Source: an uncultured Shewanella sp.
GTDB lineage: Bacteria > Pseudomonadota > Gammaproteobacteria > Enterobacterales > Shewanellaceae
Direction of reading: 5' to 3'
Assembly: GCF_947491715.1 (NCBI RefSeq)
Contig: NZ_CANLKR010000016.1
Span: 48,584 to 112,583 of the forward strand
DNA length: 64,000 bases
The position numbers and the translations under genes are program-made. Of this stretch, positions 26,757-34,643 are shown piece by piece. The notes under the pieces were generated by a model. It did no database searches. It had not been told where the DNA came from and saw only the letters and a list, made by a program, of their open reading frames with translations. Numbering within the stretch: the stretch's first letter is position 1; each line of letters starts with the position of its first letter.

Positions 26757-28997
26757 TCAGCTTACTTCAGCGCCGTCAATAGTGAAGTTCTGTGCCCATT
26801 CGACGACAAAAGTATTATTTATAGGTGAAATACCATCTAAAACATCAGGAGTTATATGATCATCTTGAACAAATAAATACTCAGCCGCCTCCTTTACATA
26901 TGATAAGTGCTCACCAACCCCTTTAACATAATGCATTAGTTTTGACTTAATAGGCGCTTGCCTCAACAATTCAATTTGCTCTACTTCTTGTCCATATTCT
27001 CTTATAGATTTTGCTTTTTCTGCTTTTTCTATCACGACATGAATCATTTTCTCCATCCGATCTAATGTTCTCAATACAGCTTTATGTAATAAGCCATTTT
27101 CTTTGCCTTTAGTTAATAAGCTTAATTGGTTTGATGGCAAAGAACGATTCAAAGAATGCCATTGTCCTCGTTCACTGTTTTCTGTACTAGGCTTTATCCA
27201 ATATAAGTCCACTCCGACTTCATCTTGATTATTTCCTAAATCGGCCCTGATATCGACAAAAAATTGAATCTTTCTTGACTCATTAGTGCAATATTTATCA
27301 ATTACTTGAAAGCACATAGCCAAATGTTTATCACTTGTCTTATTTAAATACAAAGTTTGAAATGCATGCTTCACTTCATAAAAGATAGACTCAACATTTT
27401 CATCATTTTTTAAGCCTTCAAACACCAATGCATGAGAAAGGGATGTTAATACATCAGCCTCTTTTTCTCGTAACATGTTGTCAGTCATCATGTCCAGCAA
27501 CTTTGCTATAGGAATAGATAACTCTGCATCAGCATCATAAACCTTTGCATAAAATCTATCTTTAAAAGCGAGCACGGCATGATTAATCAATTGGCCATTA
27601 GGCTGAGAAGCTAAATACTTAAACACTTTCCAACTGCCCAGATAAGGTAAAGTAATACTATTGCCTGATCCATCAAACTGACAATTTAAAACAAATTGAT
27701 ACTGATTAGTGGCTTCATCTATGACTTCTATGTCTATACTCGTCAGCTCTGCGTTAAATACCAAAGCCACTTGAGTTAATTTTTCAGCGAGTAAGGCATC
27801 TCGGGCTTCCCCTTTAGGGACACTAGCAAGTGGATAAAACAACTGCTGCATATCATGCATCATTTCTGTATCACTTTTCTTAAAGTCTTCTGCCCATCGT
27901 GATATACGTGCGCCATAAACAAAATGCTCTGCCCATTGCTCATCACCCATTTCGCTTGAGTCACCTCTTGAGATAAGATTCGATAAATGATGTACAACAT
28001 CCGTCGCTGTATCTTTAAACAAGCCAGCTCGATTAATGGGAATATCTCTTGGCGTTAAGAAATCTAATAACGCTATACGTGAAAATAAAGAAGGTCTAAA
28101 AACTTGCCCAGAATGGCCTGTTTCACGATCATACCAAGTGATATTAGATGCAACACTTTCTGGTAACGTTAATATTGTATTTTCAGCTTTTTCGCCTAAT
28201 TTTTCTAATTCAAACGTTGCAAAATCCATATCCAATTTCAGTTTAATTCCTAATGACTCATCATAAGCTTCGTTAACTTTCTTTAATAATACTGCCTGTA
28301 ATTCTGGAGTACCAGGCGCTACTTTAGGATCAAGTAACTGACGAATAATATGTTTGATTTCAAGCGCTGCCTCTTCAGAAAACGCATTGAAAAAAGTCGG
28401 ATCAATACTGTGTATTTCAGACCATGACGTTTTATCACAACATTCACTTAATAAACTTTTAGTTGCTAAACTGGCTTGAAAAGTCGTTGCAGAATAATTA
28501 TCTACCTGATAAATATTATGTTCAAATTGACGTAACGCTTTCCCAATAAAATCATTATGGTATTGAGGTTTTAAATAGTTAAAAATTTGAGATGTGACTG
28601 AGTTTTGAATAGTAAGTGTGTGCACTTTATAATGACTAGAATACTTTTTTTCATATGCTTTATAATATAAATTAATGTTAAGTTGATCCAGCGGTTCTGA
28701 CGATAAAGGAGCTGGCGATAACATTATTTCAAGTGACAAGTCGGCATGTGTCCCAATGAGATGATTAAGTCGATTCAATCTTGTTGCAATTTCAATATCA
28801 TTTGCATCAGTTTGTACCTGAGTTAAATATTGAATATCATCAATCGCTTGATAATAGTCTGCTCCATGAAATAAATATGCAAAATCAATAGACTCTAATA
28901 AATTTCTGACAACATTATATTCGCTGATACGATCTTCTTCTAAATACTGTACTACATCACGTGTCGTTGCTTTATAATCCACTTTCGAGCTATACAT
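26757..28997 (-). CDS. large orphan protein of unknown function (746 aa)
   Basis: I do not recognise this protein. It is soluble, acidic and mostly helical in appearance, with no signal peptide, no membrane segment and no obvious nucleotide-binding loop. Segments that may help identification are NITWYDRETGHSGQVFRPSL, ALLDFLTPRDIPINRAGLF, ITLPYLGSWKVFKYLASQ and KVYDADAELSIPIAKLLDM. The gene is AT-richer than the housekeeping genes to its left. It is followed upstream by ~360 bases of very AT-rich non-coding DNA and then IS remnants. Its place in an island with a type III chaperone/effector pair suggests an accessory, possibly secreted or toxin-like, role, but this is only context. Codon use and an uninterrupted frame support a real gene. 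Confidence 0.75.
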   Translation of the reverse strand: MYSSKVDYKATTRDVVQYLEEDRISEYNVVRNLLESIDFAYLFHGADYYQAIDDIQYLTQVQTDANDIEIATRLNRLNHLIGTHADLSLEIMLSPAPLSSEPLDQLNINLYYKAYEKKYSSHYKVHTLTIQNSVTSQIFNYLKPQYHNDFIGKALRQFEHNIYQVDNYSATTFQASLATKSLLSECCDKTSWSEIHSIDPTFFNAFSEEAALEIKHIIRQLLDPKVAPGTPELQAVLLKKVNEAYDESLGIKLKLDMDFATFELEKLGEKAENTILTLPESVASNITWYDRETGHSGQVFRPSLFSRIALLDFLTPRDIPINRAGLFKDTATDVVHHLSNLISRGDSSEMGDEQWAEHFVYGARISRWAEDFKKSDTEMMHDMQQLFYPLASVPKGEARDALLAEKLTQVALVFNAELTSIDIEVIDEATNQYQFVLNCQFDGSGNSITLPYLGSWKVFKYLASQPNGQLINHAVLAFKDRFYAKVYDADAELSIPIAKLLDMMTDNMLREKEADVLTSLSHALVFEGLKNDENVESIFYEVKHAFQTLYLNKTSDKHLAMCFQVIDKYCTNESRKIQFFVDIRADLGNNQDEVGVDLYWIKPSTENSERGQWHSLNRSLPSNQLSLLTKGKENGLLHKAVLRTLDRMEKMIHVVIEKAEKAKSIREYGQEVEQIELLRQAPIKSKLMHYVKGVGEHLSYVKEAAEYLFVQDDHITPDVLDGISPINNTFVVEWAQNFTIDGAEVS

Positions 28998-29353
28998 TTT
29001 TCTACTCCGTTAGTCTATACATCAACAAAACTCTCCTCCTTAAATACAGAATAACTCTTTTAAAGTTAAGGGAGTTATATGAAGAAACACATCAAATCAT
29101 TACTTTGAATTAATACTTAAACAATGTAATTAAAATTAAAAAAATAAAAACTAGACAAACGAATAACATATTTATCAAATAAATTTTTTTTAATCTTTGC
29201 TTTTATGTAATAAAACAATACTCAAAAATTATATGTTTTAGATTATGTCCTTATCAATCTCCTCATAAAAACGAGATGTGACAAGGGTTGTAGGTTGTGG
29301 TAGTTTCTTTTTACTGATTATCATTTAATGATCTGATACTTACACACGATAGA
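28998..29353. other. AT-rich gene-free stretch
   Basis: About 355 bases of strongly AT-rich DNA with no convincing frame on either strand. It should hold the promoter of the minus-strand gene at 26757-28997. An acquired, H-NS-type silenced region is a possible reading of the composition. Confidence 0.4.
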
Positions 29354-30582
29354 ATTAATCAGCATATAGCTAATATTTTTGGCCATGATATGCACGCAAA
29401 GCGTTTTCATTCTTTAGCAAATGCCACCCACGGCGTTATTAAAAAAGGATCATTGGCTATTCATGCCATTGGTAAAGGCTTAGCAACAGCCAAAAAACTC
29501 AAACCCAAATCATCTATAAAACAAGTTGACCGCTTACTCAGTAATCCCAAACTAAATGATTGGTCATTATTTACCTCTTGGGTGCCTTATATAATCGGTG
29601 CTCGCAAACAAATCCTGATATATCTTGATTGGACTGAGTTTGCTAGCATTCCAGCATAGTACTGAGCATACAAACAAAACACGGTAGGAATACACCGTTA
29701 CTATGGAAAACGCATCATCACCATGGACTTAAAGGTAATCGAAATAATGATAAAGATGCGTTATTTGGTCAAGCTTAGAGAAGTGTTCCCACAAGATATA
29801 AGAGTCACGGTTATGGCCGACAGAGGTTTTGGTGATACCGCATTATTTGACTTTATTCAGCATGAATTACATTTCGATTTTATTATTCGGATAAAATCTA
29901 GCATAAAAGTGACGGATGCCTCAGGGGCGTTATTGCCTATCAAAGAATGGCTATTGCCAAGTAGCAAAAATTAAGACACTTAAGCATGTGCAAATAACCG
30001 GTAACAGACAAGATGTTGCTAATAGCGCATCTTACAACTAAGAACCCTATAATGTTAATTTGTAACTAATAGATATGTTGGTAATATCCCCATAGAAATA
30101 GAATGTTAAAAAGTAGAATAGTTACTTATGCCTTGGGTTTCTCCAGCACTCATCTTACGCGATCAACCAAAAACCATTTAGACTGACATCATTAAATCCC
30201 GCACTGCTCGCAGTGATCATCGCCAACGGGCTCAGCTCATTTTGTATTTTTCTCAAGGACTCTCGAATATTAAGGCCGGAAAAGCCGTCTATTTACAGCC
30301 AAAGCAAGCTGGGAAATGGCGGCATCGCTGGTTATCATTTGTTGTAAAAAAAGAGAGATGAAAGAAGCTTCGTACCTTGCTTCGAGTCAAAATAATCTAG
30401 TCAGTAGCAAGGTATCAGTATTGACTTTATATGGAAAACGCTGGGGAATAGAAACCACATTTAGGGATATCAAGGACGACCGATTTTGTATGGGAATGAG
30501 TGCAACCTATACTCGCTCCCCCCCAAGAAGAGACAGACTCTTTTTGCTTAGCGCGATAACGATAGCTTTACTGACACTCTGA
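29354..30582 (+). pseudogene. IS4-family transposase remnant, broken and interrupted
   Basis: Three fragments of one IS4-type transposase can be read in order. The first has KRFHSLANATHGVIKKGS, VDRLLSNPKLNDW and ILIYLDWTEF (29354-29656). The second has VTVMADRGFGDTALFDF and FIIRIKSSIKV (29723 to about 30035, with a frameshift near 29970). The last has ICCKKREMKEASYLASSQ, KRWGIETTFRDIKD and RRDRLFLLSAITIALLTL (about 30332-30582). The catalytic DDE segments are partly kept (LDWTEF, MADRGFGD, ETTFRDIK), but frameshifts, a stop after residue ~100 and an inserted foreign piece make it inactive. The N-terminus is also missing. It marks an old insertion in the island. Confidence 0.85.
30128..30330 (+). 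mobile_element. IS630-like transposase 5' fragment nested in the IS4 remnant
   Basis: The frame starts MPWVSPALILRDQPKTI, meets an in-frame TAG at codon 18, and continues KSRTARSDHRQRAQLILYFS, then QGLSNIKAGKAVYL, resembling the N-terminal helix-turn-helix of IS630-family transposases. It ends where the IS4 coding sequence resumes. The inserted material probably extends from about 30036 to 30331. It is a truncated, dead copy. Confidence 0.6.
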
Positions 30583-30606
30583 GGTAAAGCAGGTGAGGAG
30601 GCGGAT

Positions 30607-30678
30607 TTAGAGAATTAGAGAATTAGAGAATTAGAGAATTAGAGAATTAGAGAATTAGAGAATTAGAGAATTAGAGAA
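30607..30678. repeat. 8-bp tandem repeat, nine perfect copies
   Basis: TTAGAGAA repeated nine times without a mismatch, directly after the IS remnant. It is not in a gene. Perfect identity implies recent slippage. Confidence 0.95.
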
Positions 30679-30861
30679 GATATTGAAGGCAAATACCAGC
30701 AAAACGCGCACTTATTCATTATTCCGCCAAGGGTGTGAATATTATGAATAGCTAACTGGAATGCGAGAATAATGGGCAAAACCATTGATGGATAATTTTA
30801 GAGGGGATCTCTAAGGGTTATGCCTTTAAAAAAGGGGGGCATTCAAACCAATTTCACCATA

Positions 30862-30899
30862 AAAAAGTGCTCGTTCCATCTTGGCAACAAGCACTTTTT
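30862..30899 (-). terminator. terminator of the cystatin-like gene
   Basis: A 10-bp stem AAAAAGTGCT / AGCACTTTTT with an 18-base loop, about 35 bases past the minus-strand stop at 30934, ending in T residues on that strand. Confidence 0.8.
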
Positions 30900-30933
30900 C
30901 ATTTTAAACGATTAACAATAAAACAAGCTCAAA

Positions 30934-31509
30934 TTAAGCAATAGTATGAATATTAGTAATAATAGGTTCACCTGTTAAGGGCTGAAAAATTTCAATCATG
31001 ACTTTATAAGGCTCAGCTTTTGGAATAACCACTTTCGCTTCACTAATAAAACGATAGTTCATTCCTGCCACTACCTGAGTTGACATTTCAAGCGGCATAT
31101 ACTTTACGCCTAACAAGCCCTGTGTCGCTTGTTCAAACACCTCTAAACCTTCAGGCGTTAACGGCCCCCAAGATGACCAACCACCATACAGGGCTTGACT
31201 ATAACTCGAATGTTCATTCTCTAAGGTAATACTGCGTAACTGAGGACGCCCATCTCGAGGTTGATAGATCTCAATTAATGCATGTTCAAGTGACGCCTCA
31301 GGAGAGACGACTTTTGCTTCACATTCAAAACGATAATTTATCCCATTCACCACCTGAGTCGATACCTTCAAGGGGCGATAGTTCACCCCGATAAAATCTT
31401 CCATCGCTTCATTAAAAATTAATAGATCCTCAGGATCAAGTGGCCTAAATGGAGACCAGCCACCCACCATTAAATCCACATTACCAAGTGCTTTTGTTGT
31501 GACAGACAT
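30934..31509 (-). CDS. two-domain cystatin-like protein (putative cysteine-protease inhibitor)
   Basis: 191 residues made of two tandem ~90-residue repeats. Each repeat opens with a GGWS-containing block (GGWSPFRPLDPEDLLIFNEA; GGWSSWGPLTPEGLEVFEQA), then (I/L)GVxYxPLxxSTQVVxGxNYRF, then a beta strand ending in IYQP or IFQP. The STQVVNGINYRF and STQVVAGMNYRF segments match the cystatin first-hairpin signature QxVxG, and the upstream glycines resemble the N-terminal trunk. The protein has no signal peptide, so it would act in the cytoplasm or be exported by a non-Sec route. The start has AAGGAG eight bases upstream. Papain-type protease inhibition is inferred from the motif; bacterial cystatins are known but uncommon. 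Confidence 0.75.
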   Translation of the reverse strand: MSVTTKALGNVDLMVGGWSPFRPLDPEDLLIFNEAMEDFIGVNYRPLKVSTQVVNGINYRFECEAKVVSPEASLEHALIEIYQPRDGRPQLRSITLENEHSSYSQALYGGWSSWGPLTPEGLEVFEQATQGLLGVKYMPLEMSTQVVAGMNYRFISEAKVVIPKAEPYKVMIEIFQPLTGEPIITNIHTIA

Positions 31510-32090
31510 AATACAACTCCTTGTAATACAATGTTATAAGCTTTAAAGAACAACGACATTCTCCCTAATGAATAATCAGCCAGTGACGATTCATTATTTG
31601 GAACTAAAGCTTAGTTACCTTTTAGCCATCGTCAAGGACAATAAGTAAAGTGAGCCAAATAGGGGATGACAGGTGATTATTGTATGCTAGATGGTAGTAC
31701 TGTCAGTCCTATTCACATCAATGTCATATTTTAAGACAAAGAAAACAGTTTACTTCAAATAATTTGATGATGTTGCTTTGATATAATCTGACAAAGCTTA
31801 ACACAAAATATGAACAATAATTAATCAAATAAAAATCATGATAAAATTAACTTCTGATTTTTAAGGAAAAAGAAACAGTAATTACACAAAATAACGTCTT
31901 AAAATGTATTCTTTAAAACGCATCAATTTATTTTATTGATAATTACTCATTATTTTGATATCCCGCCCACCAGCTTGTGACTAAAGTCTAATCCGAGTAT
32001 TCATTAAAAATTTTTTTAAAGAAATACAAATATCTCCACAGCTCCAAAATTAATAACTTTTATTCTACAAAAGAAACAACTAAGGGTATT
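31510..32090. other. AT-rich intergenic region upstream of the chaperone/effector pair
   Basis: 580 bases between divergent genes with no supported coding frame. The last ~200 bases are very AT-rich and contain several TAATTA/TTGATA words, so promoters for both directions must lie here, but I cannot define them. AAGGG lies just before the chaperone ATG. Confidence 0.4.
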
Positions 32091-32543
32091 ATGATTAGCA
32101 ATCTATTAAATGAATTAGGAGCTCAGTATGGAATAAACATACCGAGTATCGCTGATACTGAAACATTGACCTTTACATTTAAAAACAACATAGAATTATA
32201 TCTTTACCTTTCCAACAACAAACAGACACTTCACCTTTTTTCTACTGTCCATGACATCCATTCACATGAAAATAGATTACACCTTTTTGAGTATTTATTA
32301 AAATTTCAATTAATGGGCGTGAAGTCTAAAAATAACACATTTGGATTAAGTGATAATGGCCATAAAGTTTATATCTTTAGAAATTTTGATATGCATACCA
32401 TTACGCCTGACACCTTTATTCATGGGGTAAAATCTTTGGCGATAACCTGTGAGCATGCACGAGAAACAATCAATGATTTGAAAAATGGTTTAGAGACAAT
32501 CAATCAAGCCATTCCAATGAACCTCATTTTTAATCACGTTTAA
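32091..32543 (+). CDS. CesT/Tir-type type III secretion chaperone
   Basis: 150 residues, acidic and small like class I type III chaperones. It begins with the family pattern of a short helix and strands: MISNLLNELGAQYGI, then TLTFTFKNNIELYLYLS, TLHLFSTVHDI, LFEYLLKFQLMGVKSKNNTF, GLSDNGHKVYIFRN. A C-terminal helix (GVKSLAITCEHARETINDL) closes the fold. Such chaperones bind the N-terminal ~100 residues of an effector and hold it for secretion. The candidate effector gene starts 22 bases downstream on the same strand with its own AGGAAAGG site, which fits a dedicated pair. No secretion apparatus gene is in this window. Confidence 0.78.
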   Translation: MISNLLNELGAQYGINIPSIADTETLTFTFKNNIELYLYLSNNKQTLHLFSTVHDIHSHENRLHLFEYLLKFQLMGVKSKNNTFGLSDNGHKVYIFRNFDMHTITPDTFIHGVKSLAITCEHARETINDLKNGLETINQAIPMNLIFNHV

Positions 32544-32565
32544 TTTAATAATAGGAAAGGTAACC

Positions 32566-33717
32566 ATGCCAGGCTTAGATAATATTCAAACACAATCAAT
32601 CATCCCAACCACTAAAATGAATATAGAAGACAATACAGAGCAGTTGTTTTCAACATTATTTGGCACTGCTTTTATTTCCAGTTCATCATTCTTAACCCCA
32701 GAATCAACAGCTGATATTGTTCAGCTTTATTCAGGACCAGAAGACATTCCTGACTCAACAATGGATAATCTGCAATTACAATCAATATCACCTTTCAATA
32801 TGGAAGACTCTCTTGACACCATTCCTATCTTCCAACTCAAGCAGCCACCTAAAAAAATAGAGCCTGCTTCTATTTATACACCTCCACCGACTAATATACC
32901 AATAACGACTCACTCACAAAGCATAATAACCCCTCCCCAAACAACAAAGGTAACTTCTATAATACAATCAGGCTCGCCAGCTCCTTTAGCGATTGCACCC
33001 AAAAAAGTGTTTGAGACAACAAGCATTGGCAATATTAACATTGCCAATGATCCTATAAACGATCCTAAGCTTCACTCTCATGATCACGTAGCCAGTGCTC
33101 AACCCGATGACTATGTTAACGTTATGCGAATTATTAGCCCCACTCAACCCAAGTCCATGAGTACAGATGTCATTTCAGGACTTCATGTAAGTTTTAGTAA
33201 AATGTACAATCACAGTGTAGATGCGCAAGCCTCAGCCCCTTCTAGAGAAAATGTGCAAGGTTATGTGAATCAAAACCGTGACGTTGCAGGAGATCTCATC
33301 GAGTTTACCACTAACCCCACTAAGGTAAGAAAATTTGCCAGTGAAGGTACACGGCATTTCGACGTGCTGGTGAGTATACAAAAAAAGTTTTTAACAGAAA
33401 GCGAATCTAGTGAAGAAGGTTGGATGGCAAAACAAAATGCGCCTTATACTATTGTCAGTATGCATGGCTATGACACCTCATCAAGTACACCTTCTCTAGC
33501 CAAAAGAATGACGGCACAAGAAGCTGAGAAAGCATGCAATGCAGAAAAAGAGGCATTATTGATATTTGAAGAACAACAAATAGGCAAAGCCGGATTTGCT
33601 GTCAAGTACGGCAAAAAAGCTTTATTAGAGAACGCCATCGTCCGAGAGCACTATAAAGGTGACAAAGCCAATCCAAGACTATTAGAACTCCTTGCACAAC
33701 AAATAAGCAAACTTTAA
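32566..33717 (+). CDS. candidate type III effector with ADP-ribosyltransferase-like C-terminal domain
   Basis: 383 residues. The first ~160 are Ser/Thr/Pro/Gln-rich and look unstructured (ASIYTPPPTNIPITTHSQSI), as in effector secretion and chaperone-binding regions; there is no Sec signal. From ~180 a compact domain begins: YVNVMRIISPTQ (Arg ~188), DLIEFTTNPTKVRKFASEG (Phe-Thr-Thr at 247-249), FDVLVSIQKKFL, then SESSEEGWMA (Glu 283/284). The order R, S/T-T, E with this spacing resembles the R-S-E class of ADP-ribosyltransferase folds, but the acidic motif is not a clean ExE, so this is a hypothesis. The gene directly follows the CesT-like chaperone gene. The most likely job is modifying a eukaryotic target after injection. 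Confidence 0.65.
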   Translation: MPGLDNIQTQSIIPTTKMNIEDNTEQLFSTLFGTAFISSSSFLTPESTADIVQLYSGPEDIPDSTMDNLQLQSISPFNMEDSLDTIPIFQLKQPPKKIEPASIYTPPPTNIPITTHSQSIITPPQTTKVTSIIQSGSPAPLAIAPKKVFETTSIGNINIANDPINDPKLHSHDHVASAQPDDYVNVMRIISPTQPKSMSTDVISGLHVSFSKMYNHSVDAQASAPSRENVQGYVNQNRDVAGDLIEFTTNPTKVRKFASEGTRHFDVLVSIQKKFLTESESSEEGWMAKQNAPYTIVSMHGYDTSSSTPSLAKRMTAQEAEKACNAEKEALLIFEEQQIGKAGFAVKYGKKALLENAIVREHYKGDKANPRLLELLAQQISKL

Positions 33718-33768
33718 CATCAAATCCCTTGCAGCATTCATCCCCACCGTTAAACATGGATGATAAGA

Positions 33769-33844
33769 TGGACACCTCTTGCAAAGTAGGCGTCATTAGC
33801 GCCATATTTAATTTGTACGTTCAATAACCAACAAAAGGTGTCCA
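33769..33844. repeat. 76-bp element with short terminal inverted repeats
   Basis: The ends TGGACACCTCTTG and the complement of CAACAAAAGGTGTCCA pair as imperfect inverted repeats (TGGACACCTyTTG). The interior has no gene. It may be a miniature element or the abutted ends of an IS. Confidence 0.4.
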
Positions 33845-33904
33845 AACCATAATAGTTTTCACTGGAACAACATGAAATAACAATCATTGAATGAAGAAAA
33901 TTTT

Positions 33905-34360
33905 TCATTTTTTTACACAATATAATAACGCGATATTCTTAGGGCGAGTTTCACTGCCGCCAAAAGAGTTAGTCTCCACACCCATTTTGCCGGTTTTTGT
34001 CACATGTGGCACAAAATCGTATCCATTGGGACTAAAGTGTCCCTTTACATCGGCATACATTTGAATGTGAGTATGACTTTTTATAGACTCAGCTTGGCTT
34101 GAAGCAGGTATTCGCTCTCCATCGGGATCGATGTTAGTACCAGAATAGTCAATTCCACGAATAAACTGACCATAAGCGGGTTTAAACGCTTGCCAACCTT
34201 TAGGACATTGCTTCGCATCAAAGGCGAGCACAGCGCCTTTTGGAACTGTTAACTCACCAAATAAGTGACTCATAAAACCTGCCAACCACAAAATAATCGC
34301 CGTAAAAATAGAAGCCATAACCGGCATGAAAACAGCTTTCAATAGACTATTCCTTTTCAA
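33905..34360 (-). CDS. membrane-anchored tail-collar-like protein
   Basis: Up to 151 residues. A single N-terminal hydrophobic segment (VMASIFTAIILWLAGFMSHL) is followed by a domain that reads like the end of a phage tail fibre/collar protein: VPKGAVLAFDAKQCPKGWQA, GQFIRGIDYSGT, DPDGERIPASSQAESIKSHTH and GGSETRPKNIALLYCVKK. Phage collar domains share the W...GRFIRG...G..Q......HTH...GGSETRPxNxALxYCIK pattern. Here it stands alone with a membrane anchor and no phage genes around it, so it is either a domesticated domain or a fragment. The first in-frame start is a TTG (34360) close behind AAAGGG; the ATG at 34327 is an alternative that keeps the membrane segment. Confidence 0.7.
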   Translation of the reverse strand: MKRNSLLKAVFMPVMASIFTAIILWLAGFMSHLFGELTVPKGAVLAFDAKQCPKGWQAFKPAYGQFIRGIDYSGTNIDPDGERIPASSQAESIKSHTHIQMYADVKGHFSPNGYDFVPHVTKTGKMGVETNSFGGSETRPKNIALLYCVKK

Positions 34361-34643
34361 TGTCCCTTTATTTTCAGCATTGTTTATTATGCCATACTGT
34401 CATCGAATATTTTTACAAAAATAACCTGAATTTAGGGAGAAAACTGATATGCTGAACAACAATTTCGACGAAGCTTAACCTTTTAACCCGCACTTCAATT
34501 ATTCATATGATTGACATATTAACGTCATTTTTCCCCTTTAACTTAAATCAGAATTCAAAAGCAATCAAATCACAAGCAATCATACTGCAAACTGTAAAAA
34601 TGAAGGTTTTCCATCATGCTAACCTCAGTACAAAAGGGGATCT

